Below are positions 52,282-64,000 of a DNA stretch of 64,000 nucleotides, piece by piece. This DNA is from Ascaris suum. Lineage: Eukaryota; Nematoda; Chromadorea; Rhabditida; Ascarididae. The DNA lies in contig CM024189.1 in assembly GCA_013433145.1 (NCBI GenBank), forward strand, positions 3,424,001 to 3,488,000. Reading direction: 5' to 3'. A program made the position numbers and the translations under genes. Each line of letters starts with the position of its first letter. Within the stretch, counting starts at the first letter, position 1. A model generated the notes under the pieces. It did not search any database and was not told the DNA's origin. It saw nothing but the letters and a program-made list of their open reading frames with translations.

Positions 52282-55200
52282 TCACCACACAGCCAAAACG
52301 ACGCAGAACAGCAACACGAGTGCAATCACCTGTGAATGCGGTGAGTCACCGAATATAAACGGTAAGCCTGCAGCGAGAACGCATCATCAACGCGCAACAT
52401 ACTCAGCCCTACACAGATGCATTCTTCGCAACTGCTTGCAGATGCGGCTAACGTCGCGAACGACGAGTCGCGTCCAATCTCCAAAAGAGAAAAGCTGGCA
52501 CTGATCGAAGAAATCTGTCCTCATATTTTTCTTACTACATGAATGCTTTTCATGAAACTTGGTACACAAAGAGCAACTATATATGTAAACAATGACATGT
52601 TAAAAGTTTCATATTTCATTTGCGGAATACTCAATTTGCCAAAACCTCTCACCCAAAATTTTCTATACTATCTGTTCCAACAGTCGCACAAAATAAAAAT
52701 AAAAAACCAAAGAAGCATAACAAAATAACCTTTACTAGACAGCCGAAACTGCTTATCAGTGTCTGCGTGAAACTTGAGGATCATATCCAGAACGGCGCCG
52801 TTGGTCCAGCCAAAGCCCTGTTGCACAGGGTATTCGCCACCAGTACCAGGTCGACCATCGTCGTAGCGTACGTCGTATTTTTCCCAGCAAGCAGGTGGCT
52901 GAAACCCAACAGTAAACCCGCATAAACCGAAGTTCTAAACAATCATTTTGACCTGGCGGTTGGCGGTCGTCGAAAAAAGGAGAGGGAGGGAAAGAAACAA
53001 ACCTTTCTTCATAGATAACGACCTGGCCGGAAGCAACCAACTACAATATATAAACAGAGAGGAAAAGACTCGTTAAGTTGGCTTCACACTGGATGCCTCT
53101 GAGGAGCTCAACAAACAACGCGAAGTGTTTATCGGCACATTACAAACACGGATAATCGAGAAAAATACTTGCAAATTTTAGATCGAAATGAAAAGTGCCG
53201 AAGAACACAATTAAAACTTCGCTGCCAGTAGTGTGACGAATTCACAAACGTTATAAGCACCTACATGTCCTTCGATTGGATTCAGAAGACCGTTATAAAC
53301 GGTGCGGATGAACTTGTCGGCCGTCTGGAGTGCGATATCGAATAAACGCGGGTGTGAAGAGCGACGCAGGCTTTCGACGAACAAATGAATTGACGGGGCC
53401 CATCCGTTCGGGAAATCCCACTGCTCATGCGAACTATCATCTAACGTCGATGGGATACCGCCTCAAATGGCCAACAAAATCAGATCGATCCGAACTCGCG
53501 CTATCGCGAGTTGTCAATAAGCATATATGCTGATTTAAAAAAATATCCATAAACATTTCAAAAATGAAAAAATGTTGAAGAGGACAACACACTGAGATGC
53601 AAATACGAATGAAGATAAGCCTGTTTGATAAAACCCCGTCATCCATTTTACCTGCAAGACATAACAAGGGCAGAGCAGCATATGCGAGATTTGAGACCTA
53701 ATTTACCGATAAAACATAAGTTATAGATAAAAAGCTACTGCAATACATGGAAAGTTAATATGGCAGGTAACAGTCTTCAAAAATTAATAAATGAGAGTTA
53801 AATCAAACCTGGATTACCCCTGATTGTGGCAGGAGCCGCAATCTAAGAAAGCGAACTATTAAATGAAAAAAGTCTCTGAAAAAAAAGCTGCCAATAGTTT
53901 TTGCCGAACTCCATCCCCGACTATTTATTCTGCAGAGTTCACCGCTACATCCTTGTTTAATATCTGGAAATTAAACCAGTCACATTTCTCCTCTTCCCTC
54001 ATCCCATCTTGAGGAAGCCAAACTGCTTTCATGTCAAAAATTGACATGCAATTTTATGGGAATACCATAAGCTTTTTTTTCCACGAAATTCAAGCAAAAA
54101 AAAGGCGAACCACAAAAATTCATAAACACATCGCATCCAGGCACTAAATATGAAATTCATTCAACGGAAAGCGACAGAAGCTCTTAAAATCGAATGTAAA
54201 AAGCAAAGTCGCAGTTTTCAAGTTGGAGAGGACAGCTGAGAATTCGTAGAATCATCGTATTTAGATTCGGAACAAATGTCACTTCCGAGGGGAAATCTCT
54301 ATTCTTCCGACTCGATGAAGAAGCAGCGAGAAAAATTTGCCTTGCGAAAGCATAAAACTTCTATTCTTCTATGCTGTCTATCAGCTGCCATCATTTCGGT
54401 CATATCGGCAACTGCCAAATGGCACCCGTACTTAGTCTTTTCTTAGCAAGTAGAGAAACCTTTACAGTTATTCGGTTGCAACCGAATGCCCTTGGCCGGC
54501 AAACAGTCGATATGAACTGGCGGCTTCATCACTGCTTGTAAACGGCCAAGCCGAGTCTCTTCAAAAGCCGACTATAGTTGGTGCATCCCTTGTTGCTCGC
54601 AATCAGCATGTTTAAAGATTAAAACCATTGGCAGTAACATGTATATGGACCTGTCAGGTAAGGTTTCCCGTGACGCACAACCGTCAAGAAAATCCCACAA
54701 TAAAAAGACAACTGGATTCCAACACTAACACCTGGGAATAACATGCTAGTAAGGTATGGGAAATCTACATAAGAGAAACGCTAAAAAGAATCAACGAAAC
54801 ACTTCAATGACTCCGATTTGGTGCTTATTCGCTCTCTCCTCTTCACTCACTTACGTACATTTCATGCACTTTGGTGCTTCCCTCGGTGAAAACACTTTTC
54901 GGCCACTAATAGTTGCTGCTGTGATTGAACGCGGTCCATCAATAATTGAACAGAGCATTCCAAAAGTACAGTTTCCGGCACCTTTTTCCGATAGCGAAAC
55001 TTCTGCATTAAACGAGCATCTCCGGTGCGACACCTGCCTAGTCAATATCTCACCTCTGAAATCCAGCGCGCCCGTAGAGCGCAAATAGTAATGCACTCTA
55101 TCAGCTGCTTGCAGCGTTGCCCTGCCTGTTAATAAAGGGAACACATTGCTTGGATAGAACTTGCGTCGATGCGCTTGCTCAGAAACGTCATAGTCAAGCC

Positions 55201-58200
55201 ATACGCCTTCAGCTTCATTCCAAAGCACACTTCCCATTGATGCCCACAGATCGGCAGCTAATTTCCGATAGTTTTGTGCCTTCCTAAACAGTAGTGTTTT
55301 TAGTGAATGGATTTTAATTTATAAGGCATAAACAACCTTCACTCTCTTCAATTCAAATTGCCCGAAAGAACATTCCGACAATCGCTTAGAGCAGTTTCTT
55401 TGTTGCGCTGGATGCCGCATCTTACTGCAAACACCAAAGTCCATCATACTATCTGCTGGTCCCATGAGCATTGCGTGCACTTCAGTTAGTTATTTGCACT
55501 AGCCAAACTAAGATGCTTCAAAGCCCAAACGATTCCTTCCCATTCACCACCACGAGAAAAAAAGTAGCAGCATCACTGACACGTTGAAAGATGAAGAGGA
55601 TTTATGGAATCATCCATGCCTCCTCCTGATTTATGGAATCACTCCTTCCTCCCCCTCCTTCATTTCTGGTCCGATCTGTGAAACCCTTCCCATATCCAAC
55701 AACTTTCTTCTGGGAAACTGGGCCAAATTCGAAACTTCCATTTATTAAGTAATGATCTCCTTCGTGTAATGATCTCTTTCATTGCTAGGCTGGCATCCTC
55801 CTCTTCTCCCTCTCTCTCTCCCCCCCCCCCCCGCTCCCTTCCCTCTCCCCCACTCCTTTTCTTAGAAGAAAATGAGGCAACCGGAGCGAATATTACTTAT
55901 TATTTTGCTTGGTGACTTGAACAATCACCTTTCTCGCCCCAGCTCGAGATAGAGATCTGCCGCGGAATCGTAATTCAAAACCATAAAAGCATTTAAGTCG
56001 ACTGGAATAATATTGTTAGTGCGTATAGAGAATTTTGTGCCTGAAATTACAACAACGGTTAGATGCATAAGCAGCAACAAGTGGGTTAATAAATAAAGCT
56101 TGAAAAGAAAGTTACGTGCGCGTGGCCCAGCGTAAGCGAACCAACGCGAGCTGAAATCGAGGCCCGATTCACATGCGCTCGCTATAGACGACCAAATGAA
56201 CTCGGCGTTGCCCGCGCCTTTGACGCCGTTCTCCAAATCCACCAAGTAGTTCTCCGGCCTAGGGCAGTTCGATGCAGCCTACAAATTAGAATTCTCTGTT
56301 GCAATACCCAACTGACATTATGCATTTCTATCCTAGTCATTAGCTGCACGTGGTGAAAGCCATTACAATCCTCCCTCCTTCAAATAATGGCCCGCAATAG
56401 GTTACTGCCATGAATCGGTCTCCTCCACACACATCCACTCTACTGCCCTCCGAATACGCGATCCGCTAAAGCCGACCAACCTTTTCGTTATTCTAGTGCG
56501 TGGTCACATTCAGGAGAAGCTGCATAGGAAAGGTGAACGAAGCCTTACTGCCATCTGCTTTCCAACCCCCCCCCCCCCCCAGCAAAGCTGTCAAAGCACA
56601 CGAAAAGTAGGAAAATACACAAAGGAGTGTTCATATTCCCCACACGTCGTGATCGTACTATAGCAGTTTCCACATGAAGTTCAAGGACCACGCTAATCTT
56701 AGAAACGCGTGTAAACTTCATTTGTGGTATCCAATATGCTCAGCTCTCAGACAGACTATGCTTGCTCACTTGCAACCAGCTTAACATGGACCTTTCCAAT
56801 AGTTCTCACCTCTTGTTCGCCGTATCATTCTAGATTTCTGAAGAGAAGCGTTAAACGCAGCCAGTCTTTCGATACGGAGATACACTGGCGGAAATAAGAA
56901 ATAAACGTATCTCAAATGCTGAATTTTGTAAACTCTCACTAAACGTGACGAAGGGATCTGCAGCTCTATATCGATATCGGCGTGACACACAAAAAAAGAT
57001 GATTGAAAGATGTGGCCATCGCTGTATTCAGAAAGAAAGAAGCGATCAATCCAAGGCGTCTGTCAAAAAGATACTGCTGACAAAACACGTTCACTACAAT
57101 CATTGCAAAGAAAAAGCGGTCGTAAGTGACGACTGAATGGCATGTGTTAGTGCTATTTACTTTATAACAGTGAATGGCCAGATTTAATTTATAAGCGGTC
57201 ACGCTTGATTGCTCAATCAGCCATTTTATTCCCTCACTGCTCTTCAACACATTTTGCTAGAACATAATGTTCAATCAGCCATTTTATTCCCTCACTGCTC
57301 TTCAACACATTTTGCTTACAGTAAGCCAAGTCGGCTGTTGTATCACATAAACGCATAGGAATATTTTTAGCCATCATCAAATTCCTACATCCCCATTCCA
57401 GCTAATTCACTCTCGTCCTTAACTGCCAGTGAAAGATCTGCTCAAAATCGCCGGAAATCGGCAAAAAATTCGGCAATATGAGGTGAAATACGAATAAATA
57501 AGGATGGCAAAATGCGCCGTTATCTTAATGCGCGATACCATAAGCGGAAGAAACAATATGGAATCAAACACTCCTGATGGTGCAACTCAGCATAACTCTT
57601 ACAAGCATGACGACCTGGTTCTTTTGAAGGAGAGAGGGGGGAAGGCGGAAGAAAGCGGATGGACACTGATGCCTAAAAATTTGATGTCTTCGTTAAGAAG
57701 GCACATCTTCAGTTTGCACGGAAATTTAGTGGGAATTAATAAAATATTGCAGTGGGCGAAATGAATATACGATTGGTGCAGAAGTTTGCTGTTAGAGAAG
57801 CTGCAATTTTATGATCAGATATGGTGATCCTTTCTGATACCTTATACTCACTTTCCCCCGTTTCCACAGCTTCTTTCCTCCTTTCATCATTGTAGCAAAA
57901 AGATGCAAGAAAAGGAAGAAGTTGCCGAGAATGATAGGAAAGAGGTGGGTAGGTGAGAGTGAGAAGGGAGATGCAAAGTGACATTCAACTGTGATGCCAG
58001 CAGACAGCATACACTGTTTCGACGTTGAATTATTAGTGTGCCTATGAATCACTACTTACTTTCATGAAGAAAACTACGTTCGGTGTTAAAAGAGACAGAT
58101 AAATACACAAAATGAAAATATTTTTTAAATGAGAAAACAGCAAACCCGGAAATGAAACATCGTGTAGTTGGTAACATTTGAAGACAAAACAACAGATCGG

Positions 58201-61200
58201 TTACTGCGCCACCATGATAGTTCGGCGTCGACAAAGGGTAGCATACTGCTCAAGAAAGCTTTGTCTTGTGTCGCATAGTAGTAATCAGCTAGCATCTGAG
58301 TGAATAGTGGTGGCTGACTTCGTCTCGATAGTCTGAAATAGAAATTCACAACAAAACCAACACGATAAAAACAATAGTAAAAAAAAACTAATTACCTCGT
58401 TTCCATAGAAGCAACTGGTTGTAGATATCCTGCAACTCAAAAAAAAAGATTTCCGACCACATCAAGCCATTAAAATCCTACTGCGCATTTAAGCGTCAAT
58501 AGCAAATGTGCAACTGGACGTGGAAGGTTAGCACATCCCATCGGCCGAATTCCACCTTCTCTGTTGCTTAGCTTACTATTCAGAATCCCCGAGATTAGTG
58601 GTCAAATTGTTTTTCTCTCAGCACGTTGATGTATAACTTTGACGGTGTTACGCCCGATGAAGCACAAAATACCCTTAAACAAGAGAAATATGCAAAAAAA
58701 GCAAGAGCACGTCAACAAATATTTCCTTGCAACGTTTGAAAATTTTCGAACAGTGTGGAAGATGACTAAGTGCAATGTGGACGTAACACTGTATGATTCT
58801 CGGTATTCGAACCATCCATAAACTGCATCCTAAGAAACGGATACATATGAGCTAATTCAAACTTGCGACGATATAGACGGATCATGTTTGAGCTCAACGA
58901 TAGTAATAGAACGCCTTATCAAAAATTAACTTACTGTACATTTCCTGAGTTCGGAATGAAACCGTTATGTTGTATAACTGATGCGAAGTTATCGATCATA
59001 TCGCGAGCGCTTAGCGTCATATTGGAGAATATCAATCCTAAGCAAAAAAACAGTAGAAATGCATTGCGATTCGATTGCTTCAAATAATTTCCCCATTGTC
59101 AATAATCAAAGCTTTCAATCAACTAGATAACGCTTGCAATGGTCCACTTCGACAGATACTCTATTTACGTTTCTTGGAAGTGTCTCTACCAAAATATTCG
59201 TTAGGTATTTGCCACTTGCCTATGTAGGCAATTCTGTGATCAGGTGAGTGTATAAGCAGGCACAAATTAAAAGTCATAATGACTGCTTTAATTAACCTAA
59301 TGCATAAACCAGATCAAATTAACTCCAATACATCAAACAACTTGGACACTGATCACCTTTAGTGCAAACTTGCCTCGAATTAAACCTCTCCCTTGCGAAA
59401 AGATTTAGCAGGAAATTCAGGCAAAACATTCATGTACGCACCGTAATTGAAAAAATTCGCGAAAGAAAGTAAATATTCATTTATTAGAAAACACTTTGAA
59501 GTCGAAACGTAAACGGAAGCATAACAGACTGGCTGATGATAGCATCCCCCGTAAATCCCACCCTCGACGAAGGGCAATCTTTTGCTCACTAGAAGAGCAG
59601 GAGGTGCGATTTTTTTGCTTAAGTGAGCGCCCACTCTTCACAGTGGTCGAAACGCCGCCGATTTTCATAGGCAATGTTTCGAAGTTTCGTGACCTCAAAA
59701 ACATCGTAGCTTAAAAAATTGAGAATTTAATCCACTTTGTTTCTATTCGACAAGGAAAGAGATGAAGGTCCGCGACGCTCATCGCAACACTTCACATCAT
59801 GTGGCACACTCTGACGAAATCTGTTCGAATGTTCGAAATCCGTCAAACGCTATACAGTACTTTCCCCTCTTCTTAAGAATGGCAGTTACAGTCAACATTT
59901 TCGGTTTTCCAAAAGTTGCATTTTTGAAATACGAAGTATGCATAGGCCTATCGAGAAAAGTCGCATCAGCCTGGAGTGCTAAGGAAGAGGAACGGGAAGT
60001 TCAGCGTTTCCTTATGCCAGCGAAGCCCGTTGAGCTTCTGGCATTTCTCAAGACTTTGTTCCTCCTTAAAATCAAGTAAGAAGGCTCATAGACAGTCAAC
60101 TGCAAAAAGGTGCATAACATTTTAACTGTAATAGCTCAACTGCAGAAGCCTCTTCATGAATAAGACATTCACGTGATCTTCACTTTGGAAAACCTTCATA
60201 AGTCTTTCTATTTTCTTCCCAATACCGTGGCGCCTATTTGACAGTTTTACAGAAAGAGATTAGGGTTCAATTTTTTAAGCCATAATCTATGAAAACAAAG
60301 TAAACTTGTTCTACTTCGACATATGCAGATCGTGAATAACATTCGGTTTACAATCCACAATAGACGGCAAACCATGGCAAACATCCTGGTAATAACTAAG
60401 CAAGCAAAACGGGAACGTCTAAAAGTAACCTTTAATAATCCAGTAGGAGTCCCAGTAGAAGTATATTTGGAAAAATCCTCCTGGCACAACGAATGCATGA
60501 GGAACTGGTAAGACCGGGAATAGATCAGGGTTCTCTTTGACCTTTGCATCAAACTTTCTTCCGAGGGATCGCCAAATACCGTTCAGCCTCTTTGCAAATT
60601 TCCTGAAATCACATATATGAGGGCGTTTTATCCGTTGAACAACTTCAGTCGGCAGCTTGTCAAAATGCATGCAAATGTGCATCCACTTAAAACAATCTTG
60701 TATACGCCTTTCTAAAAGTTTCACCACACTCAGGCGCTCAGAAATATCATTCCGATGTCAACCACTCCGATCCTCCCCCTTAAACGTTCCCTTGTCTTCC
60801 TTGGTTCGTGAAAAGGTGTTCCTTTGACTTTGCATTTGCACTTGCAAGATGTTTGCACTAGCACGACAGAAATCTATAACCGTTTCTTGATGACGTTGAG
60901 CTGTTTTGCCCTACTCTTGCGATGGTTGACTATAAGCACATGGCCTAAAACTGATCTCTAGAATTCCCGTAAACATACCTCAAATGATCGTCTTTGACTC
61001 TGCGTAAGTTTGGCGGCTCCTCGGTCCAGTCACGCAACTTGGCCAATTTTAAATAAGGAAAAGTGGCAAAGTTGTCATGACAAAACTGCTTGAAATCTTC
61101 TCGTTTTAAGGGATATTCCAATCTGTAAAGCGAATCTCATTTCAGAATTTGATTAGCGTGAACAGCGACGAACAAAGATTCACTTGAGCGAAATACTTTT

Positions 61201-62551
61201 ACGAGAGGTGACGATTAATAAAATATCTTTTAAATGCGTAGTTGATAGCTGACGTAGGTATTTATAACTGAGAACGGCGCACGCAGCAATTAAAATAGTC
61301 TTCTTGGCTTCTGTTCTCTGTCGAACAAAGGCACAGTAAGAGCATCTACTTAGGAGAACTCGGCGGAGGATTGTTATTTTTTCGCAACCAACGATGCACT
61401 AGCGATATGCTGACTTGCACTATCATTCTCGACGGTCTTTGGGAAGCAGCAGCCCTATCACAAATGTCAGCTCCCAAAAAAGCAAAACTGAAAGGAAAGC
61501 TTGGTAAATGGTACAGGGGAAGAGCTCTACGTTGAATCGCCCCCCCCCCCTCTTATGGGGGATCCTTTTTGGGAAAAGAGTGCAAAAGAAGTGCAATTTT
61601 CTAGTCCTGCTCCAAAATCAAAAAATCCCCCCGTGTAAAAAAATTGCGGGAAATTTCGCTGAATCATAATTCAAGGCGGCTGATTTCATAGAAGTGAATC
61701 GTTCTTTCACACGTTTTGACATCCAAAATACTACGCATATTACCGAAATTCAGATTAGCGAGTGAGTTATGCAATATGGCACGCATCCAACGACAGCAAT
61801 AACGTCAGACTCTACAATCCCCCTTCATATATTCTCACAACATATGTAAAGAACAATATCGATTGCTTCTACCTTTTTACTTTTTAAGTACAGCTGACAT
61901 CTGCGACACAGCTGTTGTTGTTGATTGTGACGTTCCACCTATCCATCAAAACCAGGCCGACCACCGCCGCGTAAAGCAAAACAACCTTGTGGAGCACTCA
62001 CGGCCTCTTCGCCAAGTGTTTCAACCCCGCGAGATTACAAGAAAACTGTGATGCCGTAGTCAATATCCGCGAAAAAAAAACTCACTTGTTGAATGCGGCA
62101 ATTATGGCATCTGGCGATTGAAGCATCATGTCACCAGGACAGCTGCTCTGCAGACCGAACATCCAGCTAGCATGTATAAGCTTTCCAGTACAATAGATGT
62201 TGGCTAGTGGCCCAGTGCAGACAGGCTCCGTACAGTTTGGAAGGAAAGGCTCATCCACAAGTTCGAGGCGAGGTTTTTCCTGTAGGTTCAAAGAAATGAA
62301 ACCATTAGAGGACCACGAAATTGAGGTAATAAAAGCGAGTGCAATAAAAACAAAGTGAACATACGCAACCCCTCGTACATCACATACAACGACAAAACAA
62401 AGCGAACATCAAAAGTTACGAAAACTCGACTCACCGCCCATCGTTTGGTGTCGGGACCTGTGACTCCAACATGTGCTGTCGAAGCAGCCAATGGCAGTAA
62501 GGTGAGTACGACGAAGAATAGGCGTAGCAACGTCGTCGGGAAGGGCGCCAT
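52282..62551 (-). CDS. Trehalase (GH37), GPI-like anchored
   Basis: Hydrolyses trehalose to two glucoses, probably outside the cell or in the gut lumen. Exons in transcript order, all phase-matched: 62551-62435, 62279-62086, 61122-60979, 60602-60430, 59037-58935, 58332-58146, 56278-56116, 56040-55929, 55283-55054, 53461-53265, 53040-53023 (18-nt micro-exon, tentative), 52898-52730, 52367-52282; about 630 residues (624 without the micro-exon), normal for the family. Signal peptide 1-25. Hallmarks: N-I-Y-C-T-G (66-71), signature 1 region P-G-G-F-F ... Y-W-D-S-Y (192-205), F-I-P-N (236-239), R-S-Q-P-P (248-252), R-P-E-N-Y (313-317), [10 protein letters not shown] (343-352) with the likely acid Asp347, [10 protein letters not shown] (488-497), W-E-K-Y-D (551-555) and [15 protein letters not shown]. 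The last 16 residues are hydrophobic and end at the stop, like a GPI signal (human trehalase is GPI-anchored). Odd: signature 1 lacks its usual Arg and Glu. Family certain, activity uncertain. Confidence 0.96.
55600..55650 (+). repeat. Short direct repeat in trehalase intron 8
   Basis: GATTTATGGAATCA is found twice, 32 bp apart (near 55599 and 55629), each followed by C/T-rich sequence with CTCC blocks. A recent small duplication. Confidence 0.6.
55794..55862 (+). repeat. Polypyrimidine tract with (CT)n and C13
   Basis: A nearly pure C/T stretch, including CTCTCTCTC and 13 consecutive C (55820-55832). It lies 67 bp beyond the donor of trehalase exon 8 (exon end 55929), inside the 645-bp intron. 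On the transcribed (-) sense it is purine-rich and G-rich. It could form H-DNA or a G-quadruplex. Confidence 0.8.
57205..57318 (+). repeat. Tandem duplication of a 48-bp unit
   Basis: The unit beginning TCAATCAGCCATTTTATTCC and ending CACATTTTGCT occurs at about 57211-57258 and again at 57270-57317, separated by a short spacer with AGAACATAATG. The two copies look identical, so the event is recent. It lies in the 1.9-kb intron between trehalase exons 6 and 7. Confidence 0.8.
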
Positions 62552-64000
62552 CTTGTGCGCACAGGACGCCTCCGGGGGTGTTGGCACGTCGTCCAGCTGT
62601 GACAGCCGTCTGTTAGGTGCATGTATTTTGCCGTTACGAGTGAAAGGGCCAGGAGTGGAGCAGAAGACGAGAACTAATACGGAGGTCATAGCTCGCGTAA
62701 TAAATGAGGTGGCATAGAGGCGTGGATGGAGTATCTTCGATATTATTAAAGGGGAAGGGCTATTACACAAAAAACATAGAACGGTCAGTTGGTTCTTCTG
62801 CGCTTAACATGGGCAAAAAAACTGAGGTTGGCAGACGGCGGCAAGAAATATACAATAAACACAGACAAGCCCACAAATGCGCGTCTTAATGCCGTCGGTG
62901 CGCGCCTACAAAGCAATGAAATCGGCCCCTCGATTGCTTTGTTAGGGCTGGGTAATTGAAGGTGACGAGAAAAGAAATAGATTTCCTAGAGGGGCAGGAG
63001 ATATGAGTGTAATACTGTAGATGTTAAACAGGATGCTGGGGGTAACGTAATCCACCATAGCTCTCCCGAAGGGAGTCTTCAAGCGTTAGAGTAAGACTTC
63101 TCAAAAACGGTACTTTTCGTTGTGGTGATAACCTGTTCCTATGCAATTTATAGCGACGATAGAAGGCAAGTCGATGTAGCTATGGTTATAGAAGTGTACA
63201 AATGTGATTCATACAAGTGACAGGAGTGATGCTTCGTGCACTTCTCCCTGGTACCTCCTATATATTTAGAGTGCTTCTAGGTGGTTATAGCAAAACTGAA
63301 GTGCGTAGAGAATCTCACTCATTCACGCACAAAGTTTGATTTTAATAGAGATGCGACAAAAAGGTCGCTGAAGTTCGGCGCCTGTTTAGTTCACCAATCT
63401 GCTGAGATTGACATCTTTCGCGGAGGGCAACAATGTTATAAAGGCACTTTCTTTGCATTTTCACAGATATTTTCGCATAATTGGAGGGGAGAGAGGATAA
63501 TGCGGTACAGAGCATAGCGTGATTAAAAGAGGTCTGCCCATCTGGAAGTTGAACAAGGAGTCGATGTAATGTACGTGAAGTTGGAAAAGGCGGAAGTAAG
63601 TTTTAGAGAACATTCCCACCCGGTCTTACATGTAAGGTGTACTGTGCTATGTCTAAACTTTAGAGGAAGGTGAAGAGGTGGAGACAGTGAATTGAATTCA
63701 GATGGATCAGATGAGTCCAAGCAATGAATTCAGATGAAAGGGGCAAAAGATACCAGGTTTTTTTCCTGAAATTTAGCGGTCAATTTTAACACCTTCTTGT
63801 CTTGTTATGGTCCCCGTGTTGCGTTAACTCCAGCAACACACGCACCATAAAAACCTTCCCACTAGAAGAACTGCCGTGGAACAGTCCACCCACCGGTCAA
63901 TTGTCTACTCTATATACATTTCTAACAGCTGCCCACCTGCCAAGCACCACAGAAATCCATTTCTTCCGAGCTCATTTATAGTTGAAAACCGGACTTGACG
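62552..64000. other. Upstream region of trehalase, no second gene seen
   Basis: Contains the trehalase promoter or leader on the minus strand. A possible trans-splice acceptor, CACCTAACAG, lies about 60 nt before the ATG but is weak. An in-frame upstream minus ORF runs to 62770, so an N-terminal extension is formally possible, but the signal peptide starting at 62551 is the better start. Frames at 62704-62889 and 63281-63517 (+) are unsupported. Confidence 0.5.

Noticed and set aside
54756..55088. 110-codon + strand frame
   Set aside because: Antisense shadow of trehalase exon 9.
58402..58438. Small minus-strand exon-like piece with AG and GTAATT ends
   Set aside because: Including it breaks the frame into the R-S-Q-P-P exon, whereas joining 58935 directly to 58332 gives the expected motif order.
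60603..60727. Longer version of trehalase exon 4
   Set aside because: The frame is open upstream, but TGATTTCAG at 60603 joins in phase to give the usual family spacing before P-G-G; the extension would insert about 40 unexplained residues.
62355..62717. 120-codon + strand frame
   Set aside because: Antisense shadow of the trehalase signal-peptide exon.

Overview
The window looks like AT-rich nematode nuclear DNA, most likely from a strongylid (hookworm-like) worm. It carries no bacterial-style operons. It has small exons with consensus splice sites, kilobase-scale introns, TTTTCAG-type acceptors just 5' of start codons that fit spliced-leader trans-splicing, a long AT microsatellite, and many homopolymeric G/C tracts. 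Species is inferred from this architecture, not read from a marker. All gene models below were built by hand from splice sites and reading-phase continuity.

Layout. (1) 1-2.6 kb, + strand: 3' end of a gene whose last exons look like a GOLD domain. (2) 4.2-12.6 kb: a degenerate LTR-like repeat, several weak candidate exons on +, a 141-bp (AT)n tract and a small candidate trans-spliced gene at 11.0-11.4 kb. (3) 12.6-30.5 kb: mostly non-coding, with a second LTR-like copy at 19.6-20.0 kb and no gene I can recognise. (4) 30.7-42.4 kb, + strand: a complete three-exon gene for a 159-residue single-pass membrane protein with an activin-receptor/Ly6-like cysteine ectodomain. It has two very long introns, one holding a LINE endonuclease scrap. 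(5) 46.6-50.9 kb, + strand: a complete five-exon gene for a secreted 144-residue DM13-like protein. (6) 52.3-62.6 kb, - strand: a complete 12- or 13-exon GH37 trehalase (about 630 residues) with signal peptide and a hydrophobic, GPI-like tail. The DM13 and trehalase genes converge.

The three complete genes all encode secretory-pathway proteins. Nothing in the sequence shows that they act together. The most notable points are the non-canonical first signature of the trehalase (Arg and Glu replaced), the BAMBI-like layout of the activin-receptor-like protein, and the unusual density of 10-16 nt G/C tracts.
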